Shown here piece after piece: positions 44,830 through 54,084 of a stretch of DNA of 64,000 bases (positions within the stretch are counted from its first letter, which is position 1; the number at the start of each line of letters is the position of its first letter). A model generated the notes under the pieces. The model was not told the origin of the DNA, ran no database searches, and saw only the letters and a program-made list of their open reading frames with translations. Source of the stretch: Alloalcanivorax dieselolei B5 (GTDB lineage Bacteria > Pseudomonadota > Gammaproteobacteria > Pseudomonadales > Alcanivoracaceae); assembly GCF_000300005.1 (NCBI RefSeq), contig NC_018691.1, positions 3,968,001 through 4,032,000 of the forward strand, read 5' to 3'. The translations under genes were made by a program, and so were the position numbers.

Positions 44830-46176
44830 TCAGCGGTTGTCCAGCTTGCGCAGCAAACCCACCGCCATGGCGACAACCAGGGCCGCGCCCAGGATCAGAA
44901 TCCCCCACAATACCATCCGCCGTATCGGGGTTTGCTTCGGCGGAGCCTGCAAAGCCGCGTTGCCCCCCAGCTCGCGCCGTTGCTTCAATTCCGCCCGCGC
45001 CGCCGCGGGCTCATCGCCCAGAACCGCGCAATCCAACACTTGGGCGGGCGCGGACCGGCGGCTGCCATAGGCCAGCAGGAATGGCCCTTCCCCCTGGGCC
45101 AGGAACCCCAGTCGTATCGGCGGGTACCCCAGTTGCAACGAGGGCGGTTCCCCGGATAGGGCTTCCCCACCGGACAACACTTCCAGCCGCCATAACGCAT
45201 CGCTCGTCGAGGCCATATCCTGAGCTTCGGTAGCCCCGGTCTCCGGCCCCGAGGTGACCGGGCCCTGAAAGCGTTGCCGCCAGGCGGCTGTTTCGTCGGC
45301 ACGGGAACTCAACCGCACCTCGAGAACCCGATTCGGCCCCGGCAGGGTCAACCGCCATTGCCGCGCCGGCGCGGGGCGGGAACTCCGGAACCGGCTATCA
45401 AGGGCATCGGCCGCGCTCCGCTCCGTCTCCGCCCATATCAACGGAACGGATTCCACCTCGGTGCGCGTGGTCAGCACCTGTGCGTTGCGCAACCAGTCCC
45501 GGGCCCGTTCATCCTCGGGGATCAAGCGCAGAAAGCGGTAGCGATGCTCCGGCAGTGCCACGGCAGCGGTCTCCAGCGCCTCCCCGTCCAGCCGCAACAG
45601 TGTGGTTCGCGTGACGACGGTTCTCCATTGATCCAGATCGTCGCTGGCGGCGATACGAATCGGCAGTTCCTGCCGTCCTTCCGGGGAGCGCCAGCGCCAG
45701 TCCAGGCGAATACCGGCGACCGGCTGTTCCACCCCACGCGCATCCACAATGTATTCAAAGGCACCGGCCTCCGCCGATGCGCCCTCCTCCGGCTCTGACC
45801 GCTGCCAGCGCATGCTCAGTCCATCCGCGGTGTCGATGGCCAGTTGACCGCCCAGGTGCTCGGCCGGGCGACGTCCGGGGGGCAGGCCGTACAACGCCGC
45901 CGGATGCGCCACGGTGTTTTGCTCGGTCTGATCCTCGATCTCGCAGAAGGCGTGCTGCACCACACCGCCGTCACGATTGAAGACCCTGACATCACCGAGA
46001 TCGGCCCGGGTGCTGACCTGATAAACCGGTTCCGGCAAGGACAACTGATAGGCCCGCCCTTCCCCCACCGGCGTGATCGGAATGCCCTCGGCGAAATCAT
46101 CCGGTAGCGGCACCGCCAGGGTAGCGGAACCGTAACCGAGCGCGGCGATGAAACAAGGCAGAATCCAGAGACGCAT
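44830..46176 (-). CDS. DUF3999 family membrane-anchored protein
   Basis: The 448-residue product has a signal peptide (LWILPCFIAALGYGSATLAV), a large beta-rich periplasmic part with EPVYQVSTRADLGDVRVFNRDG and ASDDLDQWRTV typical of DUF3999, and a C-terminal membrane helix (MVLWGILILGAALVVAMAVGLL). It pairs with the DUF2339 protein upstream, a common Pseudomonas gene pair of unknown role. AAGGAG precedes the ATG at 46176, which overlaps the DUF2339 stop (TGATG). Longer in-frame starts lie inside the upstream gene. Confidence 0.8.
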   Translation of the reverse strand: MRLWILPCFIAALGYGSATLAVPLPDDFAEGIPITPVGEGRAYQLSLPEPVYQVSTRADLGDVRVFNRDGGVVQHAFCEIEDQTEQNTVAHPAALYGLPPGRRPAEHLGGQLAIDTADGLSMRWQRSEPEEGASAEAGAFEYIVDARGVEQPVAGIRLDWRWRSPEGRQELPIRIAASDDLDQWRTVVTRTTLLRLDGEALETAAVALPEHRYRFLRLIPEDERARDWLRNAQVLTTRTEVESVPLIWAETERSAADALDSRFRSSRPAPARQWRLTLPGPNRVLEVRLSSRADETAAWRQRFQGPVTSGPETGATEAQDMASTSDALWRLEVLSGGEALSGEPPSLQLGYPPIRLGFLAQGEGPFLLAYGSRRSAPAQVLDCAVLGDEPAAARAELKQRRELGGNAALQAPPKQTPIRRMVLWGILILGAALVVAMAVGLLRKLDNR

Positions 46177-48938
46177 CAGGAAGACTCCTTTCCCCGGGGC
46201 GGCAACGGCGAGAAATAGCCGACAACCAGCAGTATCAGCCCGACGCCCAGGAACGAGACGATACGGGCCAGGGTTTCCGTGCCCGCCATATCGATGAGAA
46301 ACAGTTTCACCACCACCACGCCCAACAAGGCCACTCCCAGAATCCACACGGGGCGCCATCCTTTGCGGGTGGCGGTGATCATGGCGGCCAGCCCCAAAAG
46401 GGCCCAGAACAGGGACAAGGCCATTTGCACCGTCACTGAATGTACCATCCCGGCGGCATCAAGCGGGGTGCCCACGCCGTAATGCAGAGCACGCACCAGG
46501 GCGGCGCTCAGCCACAGGAAAACCAGTGCCGCCAGCATCGATACAGCGAACACGGGATAGGGTCGTGGTGTCTCCCTCCACCAGCCAACAATGGCCATCA
46601 TTGTCAGAGCCACACTGAGATCCAGAGGGTTGAGCAACGGCCAATACGGCAACGGCGACGGTGCACCGTCGTGAGACAGATTGATCCAGATCAGCCAGCC
46701 GACGGCCAACGCCGCCAGGGGCAGGGCCCCTTGCCAGCGGTACGCCGGCGCATGCCGCCGCCAGGGCCAGACACCCGGTGAGCGGGCACACAGAGTGATG
46801 AGCGCCGCCGGGATCAGCCCCCAGGTGAGCACCGGCCAGACGCCATCAAGCACATTGCCGATCCGCCACGGCAACTCGGGCAACAGCACCAGTGCCAGAC
46901 TCCATAGTCCCAGGGCGTGCAGCCACGGCGTCATTCCGGGCAGCAACGTTGCCTCTCTCCGGTCCCGCAGCCACAACGTGTGGTAGTACACCAGCCACAA
47001 TGCCGGCCAGCCCCACAGAGCCCCATGCGCCAGCGGATGCGACAGGGTCAACAACGCCAGGCCGGCAATGGCGACAAAACCCGCGCCCAGCAAAGGCGCG
47101 ACGCGAACGCTGGTTTCCCAGGCCAGCCACCGTCCGGCCCAGGTCAGCAGTAGCATGATCAGGGTTGGCACCAGCAGTAACCAGCCCGCCTCGCTATGGA
47201 AGGGAGCGTACTCGCCCGCTTCCGCGCCACCGGCAAACAAAGCCCAGAACACCGCCCACGCCAACAGGATCCGGGCGCCCCCTCGTTCGTAGGAGGCCCG
47301 CGCCGCGCCCAGCCGGGACAGGAACACGCCGCTCGCATATCCGGCCACCGCCAATCCGAACGCCGCCATGAAGATCCCGTTGAAGAACGGCATGGTCGGT
47401 TGCAGGTAATCCGGCATGGCGATCATCAGCTGTCCGGCCGCCAGCACTTGCAACAGGACCCCGAAAGCCCGCGCCAGCTTTCGCTTCTGGCGCACCCCGA
47501 GCCACAACAGCCCGGCGCCCTCCACGGCCCAGATCGCCGCGGTGGCACTTCCGGACAGCGCCAGGGGCACCGTCAAACTGCCGAATATCACCCCCAGAGC
47601 CGCAAAGGCCTCGGCCAGCAGGCGCCATTCCGATCGGCGCCGATAAAACAGAATCAGTGCCAGCCCCAGGTAAAACAGCGCGAAGGCCAAGGCGCTCCAG
47701 GCCAAGGCGTAGGGCAGATGCGAGACCAGGGAAGCGTGCAGACCGAAAGTGACCACCGGCAACCCGAACACCAGCGTCCCCGAGACATACCCCAGATCGG
47801 CCTTCGCCTGGCGCCGGGCAAACAACAGGGACACCGCCATATACATCAGGAAGAAAAGCCCCAGAAACAGATCCGTACTGATCAGATGCTCCGGCGAATA
47901 GCCCCCTCCACGCCACAGAGCACTGATGCCGAACGTGAACAGAAAACCAACCAGATTGAGCTGACGCCAGGCCCGGAACCAGGCCACCAGAAAGACGCCC
48001 AGATTGAGCACGGTGTAATAGCTGAACAACGAGATATGGCTGCCTGCGCCACTGGATGTCAGCAACGGCGCCAGGAAACCGCCGGCGAAGCCGATCACCG
48101 CCAGGATCAGCGCATTCTGTGCCACCGCCAGCATCGCCGCGGCCAACGCCACCACCACCATCAGTGAAAACGCGAGCCCGGAGGGGATCACAGCGAACAG
48201 GCGGAAAGCGGCGTACAGGGTCAGATACAGTATCGCCACGCCTCCGCCCTGCAGAATCAGCGCATAGCCAACATGCCGGATGCGCAGCCGCCAACCCAAC
48301 CCCAGTAACGCCATCCCCAGCAACGCCACCGCCGCCAACCGGACCTCCAGCGGAAACAGGCCACTCTCCGCGGCGTACTTGGCCAGCAACGCGGCGCCGA
48401 TGAACAGCACCAGAACGCCCACGCGGGCAATGGTATTGCCGCCTTTCAGCCAGGCACCGATACGCTGGAAGCCCCGTGAAAACAGGGACGGCGCCGGCGG
48501 GGCAAGCGGCCTCCCGGGCGGCTGCTCCGGTTGCGGCTGCGTTGATGGTTGCGACGGTGGTGGTGGCGATTCCGGCGGGCGAGCTAGTGGCGGCTCCACG
48601 GAAGCCGGCTCCGGCGGCTGCGAAGCGACGTGAGGCGAAGGCACCCTGTCAGCCGACGCCAGCAATGTCCGGATCCGCTGTTCGCTGGCCGTCACCCGGT
48701 CCCGGATCAGCACCAGCAGCACAATGGCGAATCCGGTCAGTGCTCCCAAGGTACCTAACACCGCGCACAAGATGCCCGCCGCTATCCAGGAACCACTCAG
48801 GGCCCCCAGCAGCATCGCCACGAAAGCCATCACGGCACCGCCCGCCAGCGCTCCGGCCAGTGCCATGAACGTCATCGAAGCCAACGGCCAGGGGGGTACA
48901 CGGTTCGGGCTCATGGCATCCTCATCCTTTGTGGTCAT
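46176..48938 (-). CDS. DUF2339 polytopic membrane protein
   Basis: The roughly 920-residue product has two N-terminal helices, a long Pro-rich cytoplasmic linker (about 95-150) and then more than twenty hydrophobic segments. GNTIARVGVLVLFIGAALLAKYAAE marks the start of the DUF2339 domain, and RIVSFLGVGLILLVVGYF ends it. Function unknown; paired with DUF3999 it may form an envelope complex. Start candidates are ATG 48938 (MTTKDED) and ATG 48914 (MSPNRVPPW); ribosome sites do not decide clearly. Confidence 0.82.
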   Translation of the reverse strand: MTTKDEDAMSPNRVPPWPLASMTFMALAGALAGGAVMAFVAMLLGALSGSWIAAGILCAVLGTLGALTGFAIVLLVLIRDRVTASEQRIRTLLASADRVPSPHVASQPPEPASVEPPLARPPESPPPPSQPSTQPQPEQPPGRPLAPPAPSLFSRGFQRIGAWLKGGNTIARVGVLVLFIGAALLAKYAAESGLFPLEVRLAAVALLGMALLGLGWRLRIRHVGYALILQGGGVAILYLTLYAAFRLFAVIPSGLAFSLMVVVALAAAMLAVAQNALILAVIGFAGGFLAPLLTSSGAGSHISLFSYYTVLNLGVFLVAWFRAWRQLNLVGFLFTFGISALWRGGGYSPEHLISTDLFLGLFFLMYMAVSLLFARRQAKADLGYVSGTLVFGLPVVTFGLHASLVSHLPYALAWSALAFALFYLGLALILFYRRRSEWRLLAEAFAALGVIFGSLTVPLALSGSATAAIWAVEGAGLLWLGVRQKRKLARAFGVLLQVLAAGQLMIAMPDYLQPTMPFFNGIFMAAFGLAVAGYASGVFLSRLGAARASYERGGARILLAWAVFWALFAGGAEAGEYAPFHSEAGWLLLVPTLIMLLLTWAGRWLAWETSVRVAPLLGAGFVAIAGLALLTLSHPLAHGALWGWPALWLVYYHTLWLRDRREATLLPGMTPWLHALGLWSLALVLLPELPWRIGNVLDGVWPVLTWGLIPAALITLCARSPGVWPWRRHAPAYRWQGALPLAALAVGWLIWINLSHDGAPSPLPYWPLLNPLDLSVALTMMAIVGWWRETPRPYPVFAVSMLAALVFLWLSAALVRALHYGVGTPLDAAGMVHSVTVQMALSLFWALLGLAAMITATRKGWRPVWILGVALLGVVVVKLFLIDMAGTETLARIVSFLGVGLILLVVGYFSPLPPRGKESS

Positions 48939-48981
48939 TCCATTTCCGCCCTTCGGGCCTCTCACCCTGTCTCTTCAGGTG

Positions 48982-49338
48982 TTACGGGAATTGTTGCCCA
49001 CATTCGTCCAGGATGTCACCGACCAGGTCCTCCACGGTCACGCCTTCGCCTTCTTCGGTCAGATCTTCGGGATCGGCGGGCAATTCATAAACCCGGCGGA
49101 CCATCTTCTCGAACAGCTTCTTCTCTGCCGGCGTTTCCGTATTCTCTGTATCCAGCTCCGCCAACACCCGTTCCAGCGGCTGGCCGTCCTCGTAGCGTAG
49201 CGAAGCAATAATAAAGAAACTCATTTCCAGCCGGTCACAAACTGGCCATTCACCTCCCCAAGGAGGTGGCTGGGTGGCCTGAACTGGAGAGCTCAAAAGC
49301 GCTATTACCGAGAAAAGCAGCCGTATTCTTCCCATCAC
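48982..49338 (-). CDS. Small exported protein of unknown function
   Basis: The 118-residue product has a signal peptide (RIRLLFSVIALLSSPVQA) and a short, acidic, helical mature part with two cysteines. No family recognised. It lies 43 bp upstream of the DUF2339 gene on the same strand and may belong to that operon. Confidence 0.55.
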   Translation of the reverse strand: MMGRIRLLFSVIALLSSPVQATQPPPWGGEWPVCDRLEMSFFIIASLRYEDGQPLERVLAELDTENTETPAEKKLFEKMVRRVYELPADPEDLTEEGEGVTVEDLVGDILDECGQQFP

Positions 49339-49428
49339 ATCCTTGCTCCCTGGTTCTCAGTTCCGTATATCAGGCCCATCGTACCTGACCGGGCCGGATC
49401 CCGTCGGCATGAAAGGTCAATCTTTATC

Positions 49429-49704
49429 TCACTCTTCCCATTGACTGCTCGGCAAACGTTGCAAGTGAATATGCCCGCACAGACGGATCGTGGGCCGGAT
49501 CAAGAACTGGAAGCTACCCACCACGAACAACCACGCTGCCGGTGTTTCCATGCTGGGATATAGAAAAAAGATACTGCCCAGTAGAAACCAAATGGCGATA
49601 AGGAAATCATTGGCGATACTGAGCGTTTCATAACGACGGCGGATCACCAACTCCTCATGCCCAAGATGTACGGTGAGAGGGTTATCGACACGGCTTTTAT
49701 ACAT
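49429..49704 (-). CDS. YrhK-domain small membrane protein
   Basis: The 91-residue product contains HEELVIRRRYETLSIANDF, then two hydrophobic segments (LIAIWFLLGSIFFLYPS and AAWLFVVGSFQFLI) and RPTIRLCGHIHL, the layout of the YrhK family. Role unknown. I chose the ATG at 49704 because GGAG lies six bases upstream; earlier in-frame ATGs at 49716 and 49743 have no such site. It is divergent from cytochrome b561 across an FNR/Anr box. Confidence 0.7.
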   Translation of the reverse strand: MYKSRVDNPLTVHLGHEELVIRRRYETLSIANDFLIAIWFLLGSIFFLYPSMETPAAWLFVVGSFQFLIRPTIRLCGHIHLQRLPSSQWEE

Positions 49705-49742
49705 GATCAACTCCATGGCATAGCCCGGTGATATAAGATTCA

Positions 49743-49756
49743 TTGATATAAATCAA
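49743..49756. promoter_or_regulatory. Perfect FNR/Anr box
   Basis: TTGATATAAATCAA matches the palindromic FNR/Anr consensus TTGAT-N4-ATCAA at every defined position. It lies between the divergent YrhK and cytochrome b561 genes, centred about 62 bp before the cytochrome start codon and 46 bp before the YrhK start. It suggests oxygen-responsive control of one or both genes. Confidence 0.65.
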
Positions 49757-49811
49757 ACCACCCTTGTTGGATTCAAAAGACACTTCTGTTTCATCCTCAC
49801 GGGAGACGAGC

Positions 49812-50351
49812 ATGGCAACGAACACTGGTTGGCACCGTACCCTCAAAGGGGTGCACTGGCTGGTAGCCATTCTTCTGGTGATGGTGTGGGCCTCCGTGGA
49901 GTTACACGAGTTTGTGGAAAAGGGCAACCCATGGCGCGACCGCTGGGTGATGCTGCATGTTTCCTTTGGTGCCACCGTGCTGATCCTGATGCTTTTCCGA
50001 CTGTACCTGCGAGTTCATCATTCCACACCACCGTTTATTGGTGCGCCTTGGCAGCACCGGCTGTCTCAACTGGTACATCTTGGGCTCTATCTATCCGTGA
50101 TCGCCATGCCCATATTGGGCTTTCTGATGCGTCAATTCGCTGACAAACCCACCGTGATTTTCGGACTTGGCCCCTTGCCGCAACTACTGACACCCAATGC
50201 GGGAATAGCCGAAACCCTGGCCTGGTTGCACAAGGACCTGCTGTGGTATGTGCTTTTAACGCTGGTGGCCATCCATGTGGCCGGCGCCCTTTGGCATCAT
50301 TTCATCGACCATGACGACACCTTGCGGCGAATGGCCTCACCGCGCTGGTGA
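49812..50351 (+). CDS. Cytochrome b561
   Basis: The 179-residue product is a four-helix di-haem membrane protein of the prokaryotic b561 type. Histidines that could bind haem lie in TGWHRTLKGVHWLVA, MLHVSFGA, WLHKDLLWYV and IHVAGALWHHFID. Such proteins move electrons between quinol and periplasmic or superoxide acceptors. The ATG at 49812 follows GGGAGACGAGC and gives the normal family N terminus; an ATG at 49764 adds 16 unconserved residues. An FNR/Anr box lies upstream. Confidence 0.88.
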   Translation: MATNTGWHRTLKGVHWLVAILLVMVWASVELHEFVEKGNPWRDRWVMLHVSFGATVLILMLFRLYLRVHHSTPPFIGAPWQHRLSQLVHLGLYLSVIAMPILGFLMRQFADKPTVIFGLGPLPQLLTPNAGIAETLAWLHKDLLWYVLLTLVAIHVAGALWHHFIDHDDTLRRMASPRW

Positions 50352-50355
50352 AGGA

Positions 50356-50628
50356 TCAGCCTGTTACAAAGGCGACAATCAGCAACAACGGCAACAGTAG
50401 CGGAGTCAACGCCCACCAGGACGGCCAGCGCCATAGCCACACGGCACAACCCAGAAACATCAGTGATGTCGGCAACCAGATGATGACGCCCAGCATGCGC
50501 CAGGCCAGACAGTCGGAACGAGAGGGACAATCCTCCATTGTCATCATCCCCAATACAATCAACCCCAACCCCAGCAGGCCCAGGGCGGCCAATAACACCA
50601 CTGTCATTATGCGGATCCAGTATCCCAC
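50356..50628 (-). CDS. Small two- to three-helix membrane protein
   Basis: The 90-residue product has three hydrophobic stretches (VVLLAALGLLGLGLIVLGMM, MLGVIIWLPTSLMFLGCAVW and ALTPLLLPLLLIVAFV). A loop between the first two carries two cysteines (CPSRSDC). No family recognised. It ends 4 bp from the convergent cytochrome b561 gene. Confidence 0.55.
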   Translation of the reverse strand: MGYWIRIMTVVLLAALGLLGLGLIVLGMMTMEDCPSRSDCLAWRMLGVIIWLPTSLMFLGCAVWLWRWPSWWALTPLLLPLLLIVAFVTG

Positions 50629-50707
50629 AGCACTCCTCCCTGACTTTTTTTGTCACTTTGCACAATATTGTGCCTGCGTTCACGTCTCTCGATAACGCCC
50701 AGAGGCC

Positions 50708-51556
50708 ATGATTAAAGACGCCGGGGAATGGCACGCCCCCTGCTTGGTCAACGACACGTTACTTTTCGGCTACCGCGGACGACAGAACACCATGATGACA
50801 CTTGGCGACCCTCTTCCCGGCTTTGCCGCGCTGGCACGGGACTACAAGCGACTGGGCAGTGAACTGACCGTGGCCCTGGCGGATCTGGCCACCCCTCGCC
50901 CTCAGCCTCCGGCGGACAGGCTGCCGCTCCATGAAGAATGTCTGCATGTGGTACGTGGCGGCATGGTGGTGGCCCGTCACGGCGAAAGCCCCCTGTTCCT
51001 GTGTGATGAAGGGGATGTGCTGCCACAGGATACGGAACTGAGCTACAAGGCGGACAGCGCCGTTCTGCTGGCAGCCTACCCCTGGAAGACGGTGCTTCAG
51101 AGGTTGCGAAAAGAACCCCATCTCGCGGCTTTATGGGAGCGCCTACGGAATCTGAGGGAGCGCTTGTTGCTGCACATGCTGGCGGCCAGGGCCGGTGAGG
51201 ATCATCACGCTCACTCCGCCTTCGTCTACTTTCAACCCGGAGAGGTGCTGATCCGTCAGGGGGAGCATGCCACTGACGTCTATCACTTATTCGAAGGCGA
51301 AGCGGATGTGCTGGTGGATGATGTGGCCGTAGGTCAGGTCGGCGAGGGCGAGGTGCTGGGCGCCATCGCGGTGCTTACCGGCGCCTCACGCAGCGCCACG
51401 GTACGGGCGCGCACCCGCTGTTCCGCGGTGCGGGTGCCCGGCAGCCAGTTCCATCAACTGATCCGGGCCCATCCCACCCTGATTCAAAGGCTGATGACCG
51501 ACATGGCGCGGCAAATCACCCGGCTCAATCATCGTGTGGTGGCCCTATCCGGCTGA
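50708..51556 (+). CDS. Cyclic nucleotide-binding-fold protein, probably non-canonical ligand
   Basis: The 282-residue product has a C-terminal CNB domain (about 165-275): FQPGEVLIRQGEHATDVYHLFEG and VGEGEVLGAIAVLTGASRSATV. In the phosphate cassette the conserved glutamate after glycine is alanine (LGAIA), so cAMP-type binding is doubtful. The N-terminal half looks like a degenerate second copy. There is no DNA-binding domain. It converges on the histidine kinase gene and their 3' ends overlap by 12 bp. An ATG at 50792 is an alternative start. Confidence 0.68.
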   Translation: MIKDAGEWHAPCLVNDTLLFGYRGRQNTMMTLGDPLPGFAALARDYKRLGSELTVALADLATPRPQPPADRLPLHEECLHVVRGGMVVARHGESPLFLCDEGDVLPQDTELSYKADSAVLLAAYPWKTVLQRLRKEPHLAALWERLRNLRERLLLHMLAARAGEDHHAHSAFVYFQPGEVLIRQGEHATDVYHLFEGEADVLVDDVAVGQVGEGEVLGAIAVLTGASRSATVRARTRCSAVRVPGSQFHQLIRAHPTLIQRLMTDMARQITRLNHRVVALSG

Positions 51557-53383
51557 CTCGGAACGATCGCTTTCGCTGGCCGCCTCTCCGGGTTCCAGCC
51601 ATTGCGACAGTACGGCGTGCAGTTGCGGCGGCTGCAGAGGTTTACGCAACACCAGATAGCCGTCCCGTTCCGCCTGCTCCAGTACAGGGGAGTGAAATTC
51701 ACCGCTGACCATGGCGCCGCCGGATTCCGGGCATGCCTCCAGCAATGCCTGGAAAACTTCGAAACCGCTTTCTCCGGAGCGCAACCTTTGGTCGCAAAGA
51801 ATCGCCTGCGGTTGAAACCCTCCCCGCAACAGCTCATGCGCCTCGGCACCGGAAGCGACACAGCGGACCTCCACGCCCCAGGCCTCCATCAGGCTCTGCC
51901 AGGCTTTGGTCACCAGAGGATCGTCGTCGATAACCAGGCAACTCCCGCTCAGCGGCACGAGCCGGGTCAACGACAAGCGCATGGCATTACCCGATACCGT
52001 ATGACCGGTTTTCAGTTGCTTTATGGCCGGCAACGACAACCAGAATCGGGATCCGCGCCCCTCCACGGAGTTCAGACCATAGCCAGCGCCCATTATTTTG
52101 GCACTGCGCGCCACCATCGCCAGTCCGAGGCCATGGCCGGCGCTGTCGATTCCCCAGGAATAGGCATTGCGATAGAACTGGGTGTAAATACTCTTTTGTT
52201 CCTCCAGCGCCACACCGATTCCGGTATCCCATACTTCCAGCAGCCAGTTCCCCTGACGGTGGCGTACCGACAGCAACACACCGCCTTGGGGGGTATAACG
52301 CAGAGCATTGTGAGTGAGATTGATCAAACAGCGGCGAATCAGACTGGCGTCGCCCAGCACCACCGCCTCTTTTCGGGCAATGCGGATACGCAGATCCAGG
52401 CCACGGCTGTTGGCTTCCTCGCGAAACGTGGTCGCCACATCCTCGACGATGGCGTCCAACAACACCGGCGTGCGTTGCGCGGTCACCGCGCCGGTTTCCA
52501 TCTTGGAAAGGTCCAGCAGCGAGTTGAACATCAGATCCACCGAACGCACGCTCTGTTGCAAATCCCGGATCGGATCCTTGAGCGTTTCATCGCGATTGCG
52601 ATGCGCGATGGCCTGAATCAGAAAGCCCATGGCATGCACCGGCTGGCGCAGATCATGACTGGCGGTGGTAAGAAACCGGTTCTTGTCCTGCAGGGCCTGC
52701 TCCGCTTCTTCTTTGGCGTCGCGGAAACGCTTCGCCAAAGCAGCACTGTCTTCTTCCAGTTTGATCTGTTGCACGAAGAAACGGTGGGAGGTCACGCCAT
52801 GACGATACATGGCGATACCGAACAGCACCGCCATCGGCAACACGAAATGCCAATGCTCGGGAACCGTCCAGGGCATCATTAAAACCACCGGTACCCAGCA
52901 ACACAGGAAAAAGCGCAGGAACACGCCCCACACCGGCGTCTGATGCGTTGCGTTGGCGGCGATGGTGCCGGCGAAGGTGATGTGCAATACGGCGGCAAAT
53001 TCAAAAGTCACCTTGCCCGCCGTCAGCAACACCACCAAAGCCAGCCCGAAGCCATGCAGAACAGCGATGCGCTTGACCACCGGCAGCCATTTTTCAAGCA
53101 CCTTCTCACTATCAAGGGATGCTCTGTCCGCCAGGTAACGCCGACGCAGAACGAACAACGTCCAGACGCCCAGCAAGTACACGGCCAGCTCCACAAGCAG
53201 CCAGGAAATATCCTGCCCGAGAAGATAGAACCAGACGATGAAGGCCATGCCCGCGAACGGCGTTACCGAGGCGCTGTAAAACAGCCTGACACGAGTGATA
53301 TCCAATAACCGGGCGCGCCCGTCAGCACTCAAATCGGTCATGGACGGTGTCACCACATTCCCTCTGGCAGGCGGGGTGTTCAT
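51545..53383 (-). CDS. Hybrid sensor histidine kinase with C-terminal receiver
   Basis: The 612-residue product has about six membrane helices in the first 195 residues, a short coiled-coil (about 205-235), then HisKA with the phospho-histidine in TASHDLRQPVHAMG (His243). The ATPase domain shows LTHNALRYTPQGG, VWDTGIGVA and GHGLGLAMV. A receiver domain follows, with acidic pocket VIDDDP, phospho-acceptor Asp531 in ILCDQRL and Lys581 in LRKPLQ. No periplasmic sensor domain is visible, so the signal may be sensed in the membrane. It is translationally coupled to the response regulator upstream (4-bp overlap). Confidence 0.9.
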   Translation of the reverse strand: MNTPPARGNVVTPSMTDLSADGRARLLDITRVRLFYSASVTPFAGMAFIVWFYLLGQDISWLLVELAVYLLGVWTLFVLRRRYLADRASLDSEKVLEKWLPVVKRIAVLHGFGLALVVLLTAGKVTFEFAAVLHITFAGTIAANATHQTPVWGVFLRFFLCCWVPVVLMMPWTVPEHWHFVLPMAVLFGIAMYRHGVTSHRFFVQQIKLEEDSAALAKRFRDAKEEAEQALQDKNRFLTTASHDLRQPVHAMGFLIQAIAHRNRDETLKDPIRDLQQSVRSVDLMFNSLLDLSKMETGAVTAQRTPVLLDAIVEDVATTFREEANSRGLDLRIRIARKEAVVLGDASLIRRCLINLTHNALRYTPQGGVLLSVRHRQGNWLLEVWDTGIGVALEEQKSIYTQFYRNAYSWGIDSAGHGLGLAMVARSAKIMGAGYGLNSVEGRGSRFWLSLPAIKQLKTGHTVSGNAMRLSLTRLVPLSGSCLVIDDDPLVTKAWQSLMEAWGVEVRCVASGAEAHELLRGGFQPQAILCDQRLRSGESGFEVFQALLEACPESGGAMVSGEFHSPVLEQAERDGYLVLRKPLQPPQLHAVLSQWLEPGEAASESDRSESAG

Positions 53384-54084
53384 AGCCGCAGACGTCGCCC
53401 ATGCAGTAACGCGATCGCTTCCACCCGATTACTGGCGCCGAGTTTCTGCAGGATGGACGACACATGCTCCTTGACCGTTTGCTCGGTGACATTGAGCGCC
53501 ATGGCAATCCGCTTATTAGGCAATCCCTTAAGCATCATCGCCAACACCTCGCCCTGGCGCCGGGTCAACCCCAGATCCGCCGGACTGATCAGCAGTTCCC
53601 GACGGGACCGGAGTATCGCCGCTGATGCCGGGTCCGCATCCGAGAACCAGGTTTTCCCCCGGCGCAACGCCTTCACGGCCCGGGCAAACGTCTCCGGCGA
53701 TTCATTCTTATGAATGAAACCGTGAGCGCCGGCGTCCCGTGCCTGGGCATCGATACCAACACCATCGTCACCGCTCATGACCAACAGCCGGGTTGCGGGG
53801 CAATGATCGGATAATGCCTTTACCAGAGGCGGCGCCGCACCATCGGCGAGCCAGAAATCGATAATGACCAGGCTGGGCGCTCCGTTATCGGCGATCAACG
53901 CCATACAGGCGTCGCCATCCGCGACGCTGTGCACCGAACGGTAACCGCAGTGTGAGATCAGATATTCCGCGACACCACGCACCACCAAAGGGTGGTCATC
54001 CACCACCAGGGCATACTCGATGTTTCCCTTCCTTTCTTCCGGTTTCCCGTGAAGCCCTGCGTCCTCATTCATTCGCCGTTCCAT
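53380..54084 (-). CDS. LuxR/NarL-family response regulator
   Basis: The 234-residue product has a receiver domain (LVVDDHPLVVRG, phospho-Asp76 in VIIDFWLAD, Lys126 in FIHKNESPE) and a C-terminal LuxR helix-turn-helix (GLTRRQGEVLAMMLKGLPNK, EQTVKEHVSSILQKLGASNR). It is the partner of the hybrid kinase. The first ATG (54084) has a poor ribosome site; ATG 54072 (MNEDAGLHG) is better placed after GGAACGG. An 18-bp palindrome lies just upstream and may be its own operator. Confidence 0.9.
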   Translation of the reverse strand: MERRMNEDAGLHGKPEERKGNIEYALVVDDHPLVVRGVAEYLISHCGYRSVHSVADGDACMALIADNGAPSLVIIDFWLADGAAPPLVKALSDHCPATRLLVMSGDDGVGIDAQARDAGAHGFIHKNESPETFARAVKALRRGKTWFSDADPASAAILRSRRELLISPADLGLTRRQGEVLAMMLKGLPNKRIAMALNVTEQTVKEHVSSILQKLGASNRVEAIALLHGRRLRL

